Shown: piece after piece, positions 49,281 to 60,395 of the stretch
Layout: each line of letters opens with the position of its first letter
How positions within the stretch are numbered: position 1 is the first letter of the stretch
Assembly: GCF_011035165.1 (NCBI RefSeq)
Contig: NZ_CP047588.1
Coordinates: 1 to 64,000 of the forward strand
DNA: 64,000 bases
Reading direction: 5' to 3'
Origin: Buchnera aphidicola (Uroleucon sonchi)
Lineage (GTDB): Bacteria > Pseudomonadota > Gammaproteobacteria > Enterobacterales > Enterobacteriaceae
Translations under genes and position numbers: made by a program
The notes under the pieces: generated by a model
What the model saw: only the letters and a program-made list of their open reading frames with translations
Told to the model about the DNA's origin: nothing
The model's database searches: none

Positions 49281-50159
49281 ATGAATATATTATCTGAATA
49301 TTATCAAGATATAATTAATCAAAAAACAGAAAATATCAAGAATAGTATACATTGTTCTTTTGAATTTTTCCCTCCTAAAAATATCACTTTAGAAGAAAAT
49401 TTATGGTCTGTTATTCGTAAGATTGTTAAATTAAAACCAAAATTTTTTTCCGTTACTTATGGAGCTAATAATGGAGAATGTCAAAAAACATACAATATCG
49501 TAAAAAAAATACGTGAAAAAACAGGAATCATTACTGCAGCTCATTTAACTTGTGTTAATTCTACACCGGGTAAATTAAAATCCATAGCAGAAAAATATTG
49601 GAATAATGGGATTAAAAATATTATTGCACTTAGAGGAGATGCAATAAAAAAAAATTATAAACATACCATGTATGCTTCAGATCTAGTAATATTATTAAAA
49701 AAAATCGCTGATTTTGATATTTCTGTAGCAGCTTATCCAGAATTACATCCAGAATCACAAAACTCTAAAGAAGATATTATAAATTTGAAAAAAAAAATTG
49801 ATTTAGGTGCTAATAGAGCTATTACTCAGTTTTTCTTTAATATAGATTTTTATTTAAAGTTTCGTGATAACTGTATAAAAAATGGAATTACAGTTGAGAT
49901 TATACCTGGTATTTTACCAATCTATAATTTTATACAATTACAGCGTTTTTTAAAAATGACTAATGTTCAAATACCTAAATGGATGTTTGAAATATTCAAT
50001 GGATTAGAAAACGATATATTTACACAAAAAATTATAGGAGCGAGTATAGCAATAGATATGGTAAAAAAATTATCTTCCGAGGGAATAAAAAATTTTCATT
50101 TTTACACTTTAAATCAATCAGATATTACTTATTCTATTTGTCGTATTTTAGGTTTATAA
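49281..50159 (+). CDS. metF: 5,10-methylenetetrahydrofolate reductase
   Basis: FAD enzyme that makes 5-methyl-THF, the methyl donor for MetE. It is 292 residues (E. coli 296). The catalytic glutamate motif is FEFFPPKN (about residues 28-35), followed by THLTC-type AAHLTCVN, IIALRGD and the end of the barrel TQFFFNIDFYLKF. With metE at 30555 it completes the last step of methionine synthesis. No MetJ operator is visible upstream. Confidence 0.98.
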   Translation: MNILSEYYQDIINQKTENIKNSIHCSFEFFPPKNITLEENLWSVIRKIVKLKPKFFSVTYGANNGECQKTYNIVKKIREKTGIITAAHLTCVNSTPGKLKSIAEKYWNNGIKNIIALRGDAIKKNYKHTMYASDLVILLKKIADFDISVAAYPELHPESQNSKEDIINLKKKIDLGANRAITQFFFNIDFYLKFRDNCIKNGITVEIIPGILPIYNFIQLQRFLKMTNVQIPKWMFEIFNGLENDIFTQKIIGASIAIDMVKKLSSEGIKNFHFYTLNQSDITYSICRILGL

Positions 50160-51460
50160 ATTTTTATAAATTATTTTACAATTATGTTTGATAATTTTAA
50201 AAGTATTATTAAAATATTTAATAACAAGATTTTGTTATTTGTATATGAAAAGTTTTGATAAAATATATAAGTTATTTAATTTATATAAATTTTTTTATTA
50301 ATATTATTTAATAGAAATAAATTTATAAGTCAATATATAATAAAATGATTTATTATCGTTTTTATTGTTTATTTTTTACAAGTATTTATAATAGTTTAAT
50401 AGTAGAATATATAATCATTATATCATGAATATTTTTATTTATAAATTAATAGCATATTTTTTTTATTTTGTTTATATAATTTCATGTATATACATTATAT
50501 ATTCAGTGATATAGAATTTTTTTATTTTTTTATATATTTTAGAAAATGTTACGTAAAGCATTTAATAGTTATTTTTTGGATATGTTTGTTAAAAAGTATA
50601 ATATATTAAAATATTATTCTACTATGTTTAAAAAAATATTTTTATATTTTTCGATATAATAAGATTTCCTTAAACTGCAATATTACTGCATATAAAAAAA
50701 TAATTATTTTTTTATAAATTATAATATATGTTTTTAAAAGGTTATTGTTTTTTATTTTTATAGATATTTAATGTATATATAAATCATTTAAAATTATTCT
50801 TACTTACATTAATGTAGTCTTAAATATATCATCATTAAAATATTATATAAAATTCACTTAAAACAACGTTATTTAGTTAATTTTGATCGACTCATAGTAA
50901 TTTTCATATTTTGAGAATTTAATAAATTACAAAAGCATAAGATATTATCTTTATAATATATAGTTCATATTTTTTATAAGCAATGGATTGGTTCTTAGAT
51001 TATAAATATTTTTATTAATAATATTTTTTTTGTTTAAAAATCGTAACAATATATTTTTATTTAACAATTTAGTGATTTAATTTCAAAAAGTTTTATGAAA
51101 ATTTAGAATTTATATCTTCAATCAACGCAATAGTATTATATATCATATAATTAATATTATAATGTTTGTTTTAATAATTACTGTTAATATTTTATTTTTG
51201 AATAAAAATAATACAATATTTAATAAAATAATATTTTCTAAAATCTTAATTTTCTGATTTTGTGTTATTACCAATTATTAATAAATATTTTAATAAATAT
51301 ATATAACATTTTTCATTAATATTAATGAAATATAGTATTTATTAAAATTATCATTATGTTATTTATTTAATACCATTAATAGTTATTTTATTTGAATATA
51401 TTTTTAAATGAAATATGTAAATACTTAAAATGTATATTTTAAAAAACAAGATAATTGTAT

Positions 51461-51479
51461 TACTGAATTATATTCAGTA
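51461..51479. promoter_or_regulatory. Palindrome resembling an ArgR operator
   Basis: TACTGAAT (51461-51468), TAT, ATTCAGTA (51472-51479) is a perfect 8-bp inverted repeat. The core TGAAT...ATTCA matches the halves of an E. coli ARG box, but the centre has 3 bases instead of 4. It lies 360 nt upstream of argG. It may be a relic operator, a small terminator or chance. Confidence 0.3.
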
Positions 51480-51696
51480 TTAATGTTTTTAATAGATATA
51501 AATTTTGACTATTAAAACATATTTTTTAATTAATCATTTTATAGTGTCAATATTATATAACAAAATAATAATTGATTTTATACTGTATAAGTTATAACTA
51601 ATTATTTTTTTAATAAAATTATTATTCTTTCATAAAGAAAATAAATAAAATATTTAATGATTTCATAAAAATAAACATCGATTAAGAAATATTTTT

Positions 51697-51717
51697 ATTA
51701 TCAATTATCTTGATAAT
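51697..51717. terminator. Hairpin upstream of argG
   Basis: ATTATCAA (51697-51704) pairs with TTGATAAT (51710-51717) over a 5-nt loop, 122 nt before argG. It could be the end of a lost upstream transcript or part of an argG leader. The evidence is only the inverted repeat. Confidence 0.3.
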
Positions 51718-51839
51718 TATATATAAATTGGTAATTTAGAAAAATATTGAACTATTAATATTACTACTTATAGTATCAATTTTTCAATTTATATTGTTTA
51801 TAAATTTGTTTTTAAGTAGATGTAGATGAGTATAAATAT

Positions 51840-53048
51840 ATGAAAAAAAGCACATGTAACAAGGTAGTTTTAGCATATTCTGGAGGTTTAGATACTTCAG
51901 CTATTATTCCATGGCTTAAAGAAAATTATAATTTTGAAGTAATTGCTTTTGTAGCTGATATAGGACAATCTAGAAAAGATTTAGATGAAATTAATAAGAA
52001 ATCAATCAATTCTGGTGCATCTAGTTGTTATATTGTTGATTTAAAAGAAGAATTTATAGAAGATTATGTTTATCCTATTTTAAAAACTGGAGCTTTATAT
52101 GAAGGTAGTTATTTGCTAGGAACAGCACTGGCTCGTCCTATTATTGCAAAAAAACAAGTAGAATTAGCATTAAACATTAACGCAAATGCATTATGTCATG
52201 GTGCTACAGGAAAAGGCAATGATCAAGTACGTTTTGAAATGACATATGCAGCATTAGCTCCTCATTTAAATGTAATAGCGCCATGGAGAGAATGGAATCT
52301 TGATTCTAGAGAATCATTAATACAATATTTATATGAAAAAAAAATTCCTACTACTGCGACAGTTGAAAAAATTTATAGTAAAGATGAAAATGTATGGCAT
52401 ATTTCTACCGAAGGAGGATTGCTTGAAAATCCTTGGAATAGATCTAATCAAGATTGCTGGAGTTGGACAATAGATCCTGAAGATGCTCCAAATACACCTG
52501 AATATGTTTCATTAATTTTACAATCTGGATGTGTTATATCAGTAAATAATATCAATTTAAAACCTTTAAAATGCGTTGAAATGCTTAATATATTAGGGTC
52601 TCGGCATGGAATTGGAAGAATAGATATTGTTGAAAATAGATTGATTGGAATGAAATCGAGGGGGTGTTATGAAACACCAGGAGGAACAATAATTATGACA
52701 GCTATTAAATCGATTGAGCAATTAGTTTTAGATCGTGAAAGCTTTCAATGGAAAGAAAAAATAGCATTAGAAATGTCTTCTGTAGTATATGATGGACGCT
52801 GGTTTACTCCAATACGTGAATCTCTACAAGCAGCTGCAAATTCATTATCACAAAAAATTACCGGAGAAGTGATTTTAAAATTATTCAAAGGCTCTGTGAC
52901 AGCTATTCAAAAAAAATCTCCTTATTCATTATATTCTGAAGAATATGCAACTTTTGGAAAGGATCAAGTTTATAAACAATCTGATGCAGATGGTTTTATT
53001 CGTTTATTTTCTTTATCTTCTAGAATACGTGCACAGAATAAATGTTAA
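51840..53048 (+). CDS. argG: Argininosuccinate synthase
   Basis: Joins citrulline and aspartate using ATP. The 402 residues belong to the shorter class of about 400 residues rather than the 447-residue E. coli type. The N-type ATP pyrophosphatase P-loop is [14 protein letters not shown] (about residues 9-22), followed by [15 protein letters not shown] and the citrulline/aspartate site region RGCYETPGG. It forms a unit with argH 80 nt downstream. Upstream lies the long gap where argB would be expected. Confidence 0.98.
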   Translation: MKKSTCNKVVLAYSGGLDTSAIIPWLKENYNFEVIAFVADIGQSRKDLDEINKKSINSGASSCYIVDLKEEFIEDYVYPILKTGALYEGSYLLGTALARPIIAKKQVELALNINANALCHGATGKGNDQVRFEMTYAALAPHLNVIAPWREWNLDSRESLIQYLYEKKIPTTATVEKIYSKDENVWHISTEGGLLENPWNRSNQDCWSWTIDPEDAPNTPEYVSLILQSGCVISVNNINLKPLKCVEMLNILGSRHGIGRIDIVENRLIGMKSRGCYETPGGTIIMTAIKSIEQLVLDRESFQWKEKIALEMSSVVYDGRWFTPIRESLQAAANSLSQKITGEVILKLFKGSVTAIQKKSPYSLYSEEYATFGKDQVYKQSDADGFIRLFSLSSRIRAQNKC

Positions 53049-53128
53049 TAAGTCAATAAAAAATAGAAAATATTTATTTATTCAATTTTTAATTTTATTT
53101 ATATTTATAACTTTTATAGAGAAAATAT

Positions 53129-54508
53129 ATGACATTATGGGGTGGAAGATTTATTGATAAATCAGATAAATTGTTTAAAAAATTTAATACCTCTTTATCA
53201 TTTGATTATATTTTAGCGGAAGAAGATATAACTGCTTCAATTTCTTGGTCAAAAATTTTACTGAAGAGTAATATTATTAATAAAAAAGAACAAATTAAAA
53301 TTGAACATGCTCTTATTGAGTTACTACAAGAAATTAAAAATAATAGTAAGAATATTCTTTTAAGTAATTGTGAAGATATTCACAGTTGGGTAGAAGAAAA
53401 ATTAATTGATAAAATTGGAGAATTAGGTAAAAAATTGCATACTGGTCGTAGTCGCAATGACCAAATTACAACTGATTTAAAATTATGGTGCAAGAAAATT
53501 ATTCACATTTTATTAAATAATATTATTAAGCTACAAAAAAGATTAATTATTTTAGCTGAATCTAATAAACATGTTATCATGCCAGGATATACGCATTTAC
53601 AAAGAGCACAGCCAATCACTTTTTCTTATTGGTGTTTAGCTTATATAGAAATGTTAACACGAGATTTTAGTCGTTTAGAAGATGTTTTAAAAAGGTTAAA
53701 TACTAGCCCTCTTGGTTCAGGAGCTCTGTCTGGTACGGCATGGAAAATTGATCGTGAAGTACTTGCTTTATCTCTAGGATTTAATTCGGCAACAAATAAT
53801 GCTCTAGACAGTGTTTCTGATCGTGATTATGTAATTGAATTATTATCTTCTGCCTCTATAAGTATGATGCATTTATCAAGATTGTCTGAAGATATTATTT
53901 TTTTTAATTCAGGTGAAGCTAATTTTATTGAATTATCTGATGCAATTACATCTGGTTCATCATTAATGCCTCAAAAGAAAAATCCAGATGCATTAGAACT
54001 TATTCGAGCAAAATGTGGTCGTGTATATGGTTCTTTAGTATCTATTTTAGTTGTATTAAAATCTCTTCCATTATCATATAATAAAGATTTACAAGAAGAT
54101 AAAGAAGGTTTATTTGATTCTATAAAAACGTGGAATGATTGTTTATGTATGACAATTTTAGTGTTAAAGAATATAAAAATAAAATATGATATATGTCGTC
54201 AAGCTGCAGAAGAAGGTTATTCTAATGCAACAGAATTAGCAGATTATTTAGTGAAAAAAGGATTAACTTTTCGTGAAGCTCATCACATCTCTGGCCAAAT
54301 AGTTTTACACGCAATTAAAGTGCAAAAACCTTTACATGCTTTAAAATTATCTACGTTTCATATTTATAGTAATCTTATTGAAAATGATATATATCAAAAC
54401 ATTACTTTAGAATCTTGCCTAGAAAAAAGAATATCTAAAGGTGGTGTAGCACCACATCAAGTTGATAAAGAAATAATTAAAGTAAAAAAAAGACTATATG
54501 TTTTTTAA
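53129..54508 (+). CDS. argH: Argininosuccinate lyase
   Basis: Splits argininosuccinate into arginine and fumarate, the final step of arginine synthesis. It is 459 residues (E. coli 457). It starts [24 protein letters not shown], has the HTGRSRNDQ active-site block and carries the fumarase/lyase superfamily signature [12 protein letters not shown] with its catalytic serine (about residue 280). It lies downstream of argG on the same strand and is followed by a long hairpin. Confidence 0.99.
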   Translation: MTLWGGRFIDKSDKLFKKFNTSLSFDYILAEEDITASISWSKILLKSNIINKKEQIKIEHALIELLQEIKNNSKNILLSNCEDIHSWVEEKLIDKIGELGKKLHTGRSRNDQITTDLKLWCKKIIHILLNNIIKLQKRLIILAESNKHVIMPGYTHLQRAQPITFSYWCLAYIEMLTRDFSRLEDVLKRLNTSPLGSGALSGTAWKIDREVLALSLGFNSATNNALDSVSDRDYVIELLSSASISMMHLSRLSEDIIFFNSGEANFIELSDAITSGSSLMPQKKNPDALELIRAKCGRVYGSLVSILVVLKSLPLSYNKDLQEDKEGLFDSIKTWNDCLCMTILVLKNIKIKYDICRQAAEEGYSNATELADYLVKKGLTFREAHHISGQIVLHAIKVQKPLHALKLSTFHIYSNLIENDIYQNITLESCLEKRISKGGVAPHQVDKEIIKVKKRLYVF

Positions 54509-54550
54509 TATATATTTTATATCTAAAAAATACTATTTGTTTACGTTAAC

Positions 54551-54584
54551 TAACTAGCATTTAAACTGTTTAAATGCTTAGTTA
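54551..54584 (+). terminator. argGH terminator hairpin
   Basis: GCATTTAAA (54557-54565) pairs with TTTAAATGC (54569-54577) over a 3-nt loop. The stem continues past one bulged base with TAACTA (54551-54556) against TAGTTA (54579-54584), giving 15 base pairs. It lies 42 nt after the argH stop. Confidence 0.65.
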
Positions 54585-54618
54585 ATATCAGTGAATAAAA
54601 TATTAGGAAATATCATTC

Positions 54619-55062
54619 ATGCAAGAACTATTTTTGTTTGTTAGTGAACATATTATACTAGTAAGTATTTGGTTTATTTGTTTAACTATATTGATTTTTT
54701 CTTTTACCAAACATATGTTCTTAAAATCTATTATAATTAATAATATTCAAGCTATTCAATTAATAGATAAAAATAAAGCAATTATTATTGATACCCGTAC
54801 TGATGAAATATTTCAAACAGGTCATATTTTCAATTCTATTAATATTCCATTAAAAAATATTTTTTTAGGAAATTTGAATCAAATAAAAGAATTTAAAAAG
54901 TCTCCTATTATTCTTATTATTAACAATTCGTATGAATATAATAAATGTATTAAACATTTTTTAAAATATGGATTTAATAATATTTATATTTTGAAGAATG
55001 CTTTAAATGATTGGAATTGCAATCATTTACCCTTATTTATTAATAACATTCATGATAAATAA
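54619..55062 (+). CDS. yibN: Membrane-anchored rhodanese-like protein YibN
   Basis: The 147 residues comprise one N-terminal membrane helix (about 10-30) and a cytoplasmic rhodanese-like domain, the architecture of E. coli YibN, and the gene precedes secB as yibN does in E. coli. Recognisable domain parts are the strand IIIDTRTDEIFQTGHI (55-70) and YGFNNIYILKNALNDW near the end. The active-site loop after strand PIILI (96-100) reads INNSYEY and has no cysteine at the usual place; the nearest is Cys110. Sulfurtransferase activity is therefore doubtful. The function of YibN is poorly known. Confidence 0.85.
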   Translation: MQELFLFVSEHIILVSIWFICLTILIFSFTKHMFLKSIIINNIQAIQLIDKNKAIIIDTRTDEIFQTGHIFNSINIPLKNIFLGNLNQIKEFKKSPIILIINNSYEYNKCIKHFLKYGFNNIYILKNALNDWNCNHLPLFINNIHDK

Positions 55063-55166
55063 TATTTTAAATAAAAAATTTTATATATCTTGGTATTAAG
55101 TAATAATTTTATCCTAAATACTTCCATGTTACTTGCTAAATAAAAGATTTTATTTCTGGAATAGTT

Positions 55167-55604
55167 ATGTTAGATAAAAAAAATCAAAAAGAATTTTTTG
55201 AAATTCAACGTATTTATATTAAAGATATTTCTTTTGAAGCTCCTCATACACCGAATATTTTTCATGATCAATGGGAACCAAGTATTAATTTGAATGTAAA
55301 TAATAAAATACAAGAAATCGAAAAAAATATTTTTGAAATTGTTTTAAAAATTAAAGTTATAGTTAAAATTAAAGACAAATTAACATTTTTATGTGATTTA
55401 GATCAAGCGGGTATTTTTTTAATTATGAATATAAATGGAGAAAAATTAAAACATTGTTTACATTCTTATTGTCCAAATATTTTATTTCCTTATGCTCGTG
55501 CATGTATTGCTAATTTAATATCTTATGGAAGCTTTCCTCCAATTAATCTTGCTCCTATCAATTTTGATGCTCTGTATGATAATTATATTAAATCAAAAAA
55601 ATAA
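55167..55604 (+). CDS. secB: Protein-export chaperone SecB
   Basis: Tetrameric cytoplasmic chaperone that keeps preproteins unfolded and hands them to SecA. It is 145 residues (E. coli 155). The conserved parts are FFEIQRIYIKDISFEAPHTPNIF, the peptide-binding groove region, HSYCPNILFPYARACIANLISYGSFPPINLAPINFDALY. The C-terminus stops at NYIKSKK. The acidic tail, which in E. coli contacts the SecA zinc-binding domain, is missing or replaced by lysines. gpsA, which follows secB in E. coli, is absent. Confidence 0.97.
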   Translation: MLDKKNQKEFFEIQRIYIKDISFEAPHTPNIFHDQWEPSINLNVNNKIQEIEKNIFEIVLKIKVIVKIKDKLTFLCDLDQAGIFLIMNINGEKLKHCLHSYCPNILFPYARACIANLISYGSFPPINLAPINFDALYDNYIKSKK

Positions 55605-55685
55605 ATAAAATAAATACATTAAATATTTAATATAAATAATTTAAATATTATTAAAATTTTTATAATATTATTTTAGGAGAAAATA

Positions 55686-56510
55686 ATGTATTTTTTAAAA
55701 ATATCAAAAATATGGAGAAAAATACTTGATAAAACTGATTTATTGTTAAAAAAAGAACCTATTTTATCAAATTTTTATTATAGTACTATATTGCAACACA
55801 ATAGCTTAAGTAGCTCTTTAAGCTATATATTAGCCAAGCAATTATCTACATCTATGATTCCTGACAAAACTTTGCAAGATATATTTAATCATGTATACGA
55901 CGATCATGATTATATGTTGAAATATATAGTCCGAGATATTGAAGCGATTGTAGAGCGCGATCCAGCAGCAAATAATTATTTAACCCCTCTTTTATATTTT
56001 AAAGGTTTTCATGCGTTAGAAGCATATAGAATTAGTCATTATTTATGGAATATCAATAAAAAATCATTATCTCAATATTTACAAAATAGAATATCTTTAA
56101 AATTTTCAGTAGATATTCATCCAGCTGCATATATTGGGTCCGGTGTAATGCTTGATCATGCACACGGCATTGTGATTGGTGAAAATGTTAGTATAGATGA
56201 TGATGTTTCAATTTTTCATTCAGTAACTTTAGGTGGTACTGGTAAAGATTTAGGTAAGAATCGACATCCTACCATTCGAAAAGGGGTTATAATTGGAGCA
56301 GGTGCAAAGATTTTAGGGAATATTGAAATAGGATTAAAAGCAAAAATAGGAGCAGGTTCAGTTGTTTTAAAAAATGTGCCTTCTTATGTTACTGTAGTTG
56401 GTATACCAGCTAAAATTGTTAATGATATAGATAATACAAAGCAATTTTTTCTAGATCAAAAAAACAATCTATCTTATTTAAATACATTTCAATATGGTGA
56501 TGGAATTTAA
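55686..56510 (+). CDS. cysE: Serine O-acetyltransferase
   Basis: First step of cysteine synthesis from serine and acetyl-CoA. It is 274 residues (E. coli 273). The N-terminal helical domain includes VERDPAANNYLTPLLYFKGFHALEAYRI. The C-terminal left-handed beta-helix of hexapeptide repeats contains the catalytic block LDHAHGIVIGENVSI and GGTGKDLGKNRHPTI. It is probably co-transcribed with secB (81-nt gap). It has an AGGAG ribosome-binding site. Confidence 0.98.
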   Translation: MYFLKISKIWRKILDKTDLLLKKEPILSNFYYSTILQHNSLSSSLSYILAKQLSTSMIPDKTLQDIFNHVYDDHDYMLKYIVRDIEAIVERDPAANNYLTPLLYFKGFHALEAYRISHYLWNINKKSLSQYLQNRISLKFSVDIHPAAYIGSGVMLDHAHGIVIGENVSIDDDVSIFHSVTLGGTGKDLGKNRHPTIRKGVIIGAGAKILGNIEIGLKAKIGAGSVVLKNVPSYVTVVGIPAKIVNDIDNTKQFFLDQKNNLSYLNTFQYGDGI

Positions 56511-56527
56511 TAAATATATATAAAATA

Positions 56528-56586
56528 AAAACTTCTGTTTTTATAAAAAACTATGATCAATATGTTGATATTAATACAGAAGTTTT
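56528..56586. terminator. Bidirectional hairpin between cysE and rpoD
   Basis: AAAACTTCTGT (56528-56538) pairs perfectly with ACAGAAGTTTT (56576-56586), an 11-bp stem with a 37-nt A/T loop. Runs of A and T flank the stem, so each strand has a partial U-tract. It lies between the convergent cysE and rpoD stops. Confidence 0.65.
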
Positions 56587-56616
56587 ATTTTATTTTACTT
56601 GTTAATATATTATGCT

Positions 56617-58443
56617 TTAATCATCTAAAAAACTACGTAATACTTCTGATCTACTTGGATGGCGTAGTTTTCTTAACGCCTTAGCTTCTATTTGTCTTAT
56701 TCTTTCTCTGGTAACATCAAATTGTTTTCCAACTTCTTCTAATGTATGATCAGTATTCATATCAATTCCAAAGCGCATACGTAAAACTTTTGCTTCACGA
56801 GCAGTTAAACCTGCTAATACATCATGTGTCGCTGATCTTAAGCTTTCAGATGTGGCAGAATCTAATGGTAATTCTAAAGTTGTATCTTCTATAAAATCTC
56901 CTAAATGTGAATCATCATCATCTCCAATTGGAGTCTCCATAGAGATAGGTTCTTTAGCAATTTTTAATACTTTTCTGATTTTATCCTCGGGAATAAGCAT
57001 TTTTTCAGATAGTTCTTCTGGAGTAGGTTCTCGACCTATTTCTTGTAACATTTGTCTAGAAATACGATTAAGCTTATTAATTGTTTCGATCATATGCACT
57101 GGAATACGAATTGTTCGTGCTTGATCTGCAATCGAGCGAGTAATTGCTTGTCGAATCCACCAGGTAGCATAAGTAGAAAATTTATAACCTCGACGATATT
57201 CAAACTTATCAACAGCTTTCATTAAACCAATATTTCCTTCTTGTATTAGATCTAAAAATTGTAAACCTCGATTTGTGTATTTTTTTGCAATAGAAATTAC
57301 TAACCTTAAGTTAGCTTCAACCATTTCTTTTTTTGCGCGTTTAGCTTTTAATTCTCCAATAGACATTCTTTTATTAATATCTTTAACTTGTTCAATTGTT
57401 AAACCTGTTTCTTCTTCTATTTCAATTAATTTTTTTATACTACTAAAGACATCTTCTTGAACTTTTTTTAAGTTATTAGACCATGGTTTATTTTTATTTT
57501 GTTCTTTTATAAACCAAATATGATTAATTTTTTGAATTGGAAAGATTTTAATAAAATTTTTTTTTGGCATTTTACAAATTTCAACGCATAATTTGATAAT
57601 AATTCTTTCTTGTTTTCTAACTCTTTCCATCATATTTCGCATATTATTAACTAAATGATCAAATTGTTTTGGAACTAATCGGAATTGTTTAAATATTTCT
57701 GATAAGTTATAAATTTCTAACAATGCATCTTGATGTGTTCTATTTTTATTTTTAATTGTTTGATAAGTATTATTATATTGCAGACGTAGTGCAGAAAATT
57801 TTTCATTAGCTAATTCTGGATCAATGATATGATCATCTTCATGATGTTCGTGATCGTCTTCATTATTTTGTTCCTCTTCTAATAATACAGAATCTATATG
57901 CATAGCAGTAGGAGAAAATATTTCTTCTGCATTTGGATCAACAAACCCTGTTATTATGTCTGATAATCGTATTTGACCAGTTTGTACGCGTTCATATTGA
58001 TCTAATAAATATGTAATTGCTTCCGGATACTCTGATACTGAACATTGAACTTGATTAATACCTTCTTCAATGCGTTTAGCTATATCAATTTCTCCTTCTC
58101 GTGTTAATAATTCAACAGTTCCCATTTCTCTCATATACATTCGAACAGGATCTGTAGTTCGTCCTAATTCTGATTCTACACTAGATAGTACTTGCGTAGC
58201 TGCTTCAACTGCATCTTCATCTGTGTCTGTATTAATTTCATTTAAAATTAAATCATCAGCGTCAGGTGCTTCTTCAACTACTGGAATGCCCATATCATTA
58301 ATCATTTGAATAATATCATTAATTTGTTCCGAATCGATAATATCTTCTGGTAAATGATCATTAACTTCAGAATAAGTTAAATATCCTTGCTCTTTGCCAT
58401 GTGTGACAAGTAGTTTAAGTTGCGACTGTGGGTTTTGATCCAT
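56617..58443 (-). CDS. rpoD: RNA polymerase sigma-70 factor RpoD
   Basis: Primary sigma factor. It is 608 residues (E. coli 613). Region 1.1 starts [23 protein letters not shown]. Region 1.2 is [22 protein letters not shown]. Region 2 carries [33 protein letters not shown] and [12 protein letters not shown], the -10 recognition part. Region 4.2 is [33 protein letters not shown], the -35 recognition helix-turn-helix. The non-essential spacer keeps an acidic/His patch (DHEHHEDD). It is the last gene of the rpsU-dnaG-rpoD operon. Confidence 0.99.
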   Translation of the reverse strand: MDQNPQSQLKLLVTHGKEQGYLTYSEVNDHLPEDIIDSEQINDIIQMINDMGIPVVEEAPDADDLILNEINTDTDEDAVEAATQVLSSVESELGRTTDPVRMYMREMGTVELLTREGEIDIAKRIEEGINQVQCSVSEYPEAITYLLDQYERVQTGQIRLSDIITGFVDPNAEEIFSPTAMHIDSVLLEEEQNNEDDHEHHEDDHIIDPELANEKFSALRLQYNNTYQTIKNKNRTHQDALLEIYNLSEIFKQFRLVPKQFDHLVNNMRNMMERVRKQERIIIKLCVEICKMPKKNFIKIFPIQKINHIWFIKEQNKNKPWSNNLKKVQEDVFSSIKKLIEIEEETGLTIEQVKDINKRMSIGELKAKRAKKEMVEANLRLVISIAKKYTNRGLQFLDLIQEGNIGLMKAVDKFEYRRGYKFSTYATWWIRQAITRSIADQARTIRIPVHMIETINKLNRISRQMLQEIGREPTPEELSEKMLIPEDKIRKVLKIAKEPISMETPIGDDDDSHLGDFIEDTTLELPLDSATSESLRSATHDVLAGLTAREAKVLRMRFGIDMNTDHTLEEVGKQFDVTRERIRQIEAKALRKLRHPSRSEVLRSFLDD

Positions 58444-58590
58444 AATACGATATCCAGATTGTATTAATTGAATAAATATTTATCGACTGATTAGTCAATA
58501 ATAAATAATAGCATTATTATAAAAATTTTGAAGAAGTTAATAAATGTTTAGATATATTAAATTGATGTTATATTTTTATAAAATTTAATG

Positions 58591-60324
58591 TTATTTTTTA
58601 GATAATGTTTGATTGATAAACCAAATTTCTTTTTTTTCATTAATTGTTAGTCCTTTTATTCTATCTTGAGAAATTAGATATTCTTGTCTTGTTTCAAGAA
58701 TTTTATTATATATATTTGTTAACAAATCTAAAAACATATTTTGAATTTCTTCTTGAACAATCATATGATCCCATGAAGATAATTTTTTTAAGATATGAAT
58801 TATTTTTTTATTTCTATATAATTCTAATAATTGACCTGTATTTATATTAGGATAGTTAAGACATGTTTGTAATATTTCTAAAAAAATAGGAAGTCCTTTT
58901 AATTTAAAATTTTGCAATTGTATTATTGAAGGAACTATTTTTGATAAACTTGGGTTTTGTATAAGCAATCCTATTAAAGTACGCATTGGGGTATGTTTTA
59001 TTTGAAAATGTGATCTATATTTTTTTTTTGTTTCTTTTTCATATAAAAATTTTTGAAATTGATGATCATCTAAAATTCCTATCATTCTTGCTAATATTTG
59101 GCGTAAATAAATACGTATTGTATCATTAGAGATAGTGTTAATTAATGGTAAAGCACGTGAACTTAAATAAAATTTATCATCACTAGACAATAAATTAATA
59201 TTTTTTAATATATTTTTAAAAAAAAATTTTGACATAGTTATTGCATTATCAATACGTTTTTGAAATTTTTCTCGACCTTCTTTTCTAATAATAGTATCAG
59301 GATCTTCATTATTTGGTAATAAAATAAATTTTAATATTTTTGTTTCTGATATATATGGTAATGATTTTTTTAAAGTTTGCCAGGCTGCATTTTTCCCAGC
59401 TTCATCTCCATCATAACAATATATAACTATATTAGTATTTTTAAATAAAATTTGAATATGCTCACTAGTTGTAGCAGTACCTAAAGAAGAAACAACATAA
59501 TCTATATTATGTTGTGTTAATGTAATAACATCAATAAATCCTTCTACTACTAATAAATATAAAGGTTTAGAGAATTTTTGTTTAACTTGATACAATCCAT
59601 AAATTTGTTTTCGTTTTTGGAAAATATGAGTTTCAGGAGAATTAAGGTATTTTGGTGGAATATTATTTAGTGAACGTCCTCCAAAACCTATAATTCTACC
59701 ATGATGATCTTGTATAGGAAATATAATACGTCCTTGAAATCTATCATATTTATAGCGTTTTTCATTTATTGTAATAATATTATTAGTCAATAATTCTTCT
59801 TCAAAATTTTTAGTAATTTTAAATTTTTTACAAAAATCATTCCAATGTAAACTAGCAAATCCAATTAAAAAAAAATCAATCATGTATTGACTAATGCCTC
59901 TATCAGATAAATATTTTTGTGCTAAATTAGTAACATGCATATTTTCTTGATATAATTTACACATTTGATTCATTAATAAATATAATTTTTGTTTTTTAAA
60001 ATATAAATTATTTTGAAACTTTTTTTCAAATGGAATTTTTACACCATGCATTAAAGCAAGTTCTTCAATACTTTCGATAAAACTTAAACGTTCATATTGT
60101 ATTAAAAAATCAATCGCATTACCATGTGCATTGCATCCAAAACAATAATAAAATTGCTTGTCTTCATTCACAGTAAATGATGGAGTTTTATCGTCATGAA
60201 AAGGACAATTAGTTTTATAATTTTTACCGTATTTTTTTAAGATTAAACGTTTATCAATTAGATTTACAATATTAGTATGAGATAGTAATTCATTGATGAA
60301 ATATTTAGGTATTTTCCCAGGCAT
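58591..60324 (-). CDS. dnaG: DNA primase
   Basis: Synthesises RNA primers for replication. It is 577 residues (E. coli 581). The N-terminal zinc-binding domain has [13 protein letters not shown]...FYYCFGC (about residues 40-65). The polymerase core has FGGRSL, the TOPRIM glutamate in [12 protein letters not shown] and the aspartates in YCYDGDEAG. The C-terminal DnaB-binding part is strongly diverged. It lies in the middle of the macromolecular synthesis operon, 71 nt after rpsU. An A10 run is read through at 59020-59029. Confidence 0.98.
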   Translation of the reverse strand: MPGKIPKYFINELLSHTNIVNLIDKRLILKKYGKNYKTNCPFHDDKTPSFTVNEDKQFYYCFGCNAHGNAIDFLIQYERLSFIESIEELALMHGVKIPFEKKFQNNLYFKKQKLYLLMNQMCKLYQENMHVTNLAQKYLSDRGISQYMIDFFLIGFASLHWNDFCKKFKITKNFEEELLTNNIITINEKRYKYDRFQGRIIFPIQDHHGRIIGFGGRSLNNIPPKYLNSPETHIFQKRKQIYGLYQVKQKFSKPLYLLVVEGFIDVITLTQHNIDYVVSSLGTATTSEHIQILFKNTNIVIYCYDGDEAGKNAAWQTLKKSLPYISETKILKFILLPNNEDPDTIIRKEGREKFQKRIDNAITMSKFFFKNILKNINLLSSDDKFYLSSRALPLINTISNDTIRIYLRQILARMIGILDDHQFQKFLYEKETKKKYRSHFQIKHTPMRTLIGLLIQNPSLSKIVPSIIQLQNFKLKGLPIFLEILQTCLNYPNINTGQLLELYRNKKIIHILKKLSSWDHMIVQEEIQNMFLDLLTNIYNKILETRQEYLISQDRIKGLTINEKKEIWFINQTLSKK

Positions 60325-60347
60325 ATATTTTATATGTTATATTTGTT

Positions 60348-60367
60348 CCGTTCTTAAAAAAGAACGG
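60348..60367 (-). terminator. Internal terminator between rpsU and dnaG
   Basis: CCGTTCTT (60348-60355) pairs perfectly with AAGAACGG (60360-60367) around a 4-nt loop, between the rpsU stop and the dnaG start. E. coli has an internal terminator at the same place that lowers dnaG relative to rpsU. Here no U-run follows on the minus strand, so termination would be partial. Confidence 0.65.
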
Positions 60368-60395
60368 TTTAATAGTGATTGATCTTGTGATTTGT

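Larger units (their letters stand above)
50160..51839. other. Gene-free gap between metF and argG (probable lost argECB)
   Basis: About 1,680 bases of almost pure A/T with no open frame of meaningful length and no protein motif I recognise on either strand. As I recall, the Buchnera of the pea aphid carries argE, argC and argB in this position. If so, this is their decayed remnant, now shorter than three intact genes. A palindrome resembling an ARG box (51461-51479) and a hairpin (51697-51717) are the only structured elements I see. The argG promoter must lie at the right end. Confidence 0.55.

Noticed and set aside
50546-50659. 37-codon frame in the metF-argG gap and a 31-codon frame near 35205
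   Set aside because: Short, no ribosome-binding site, no recognisable motif; chance frames in A/T-rich spacer.
52945-53157. 70-codon open frame across the argG end and argH start
   Set aside because: It lies in another frame of argG and is explained as a shadow frame; composition is not protein-like.
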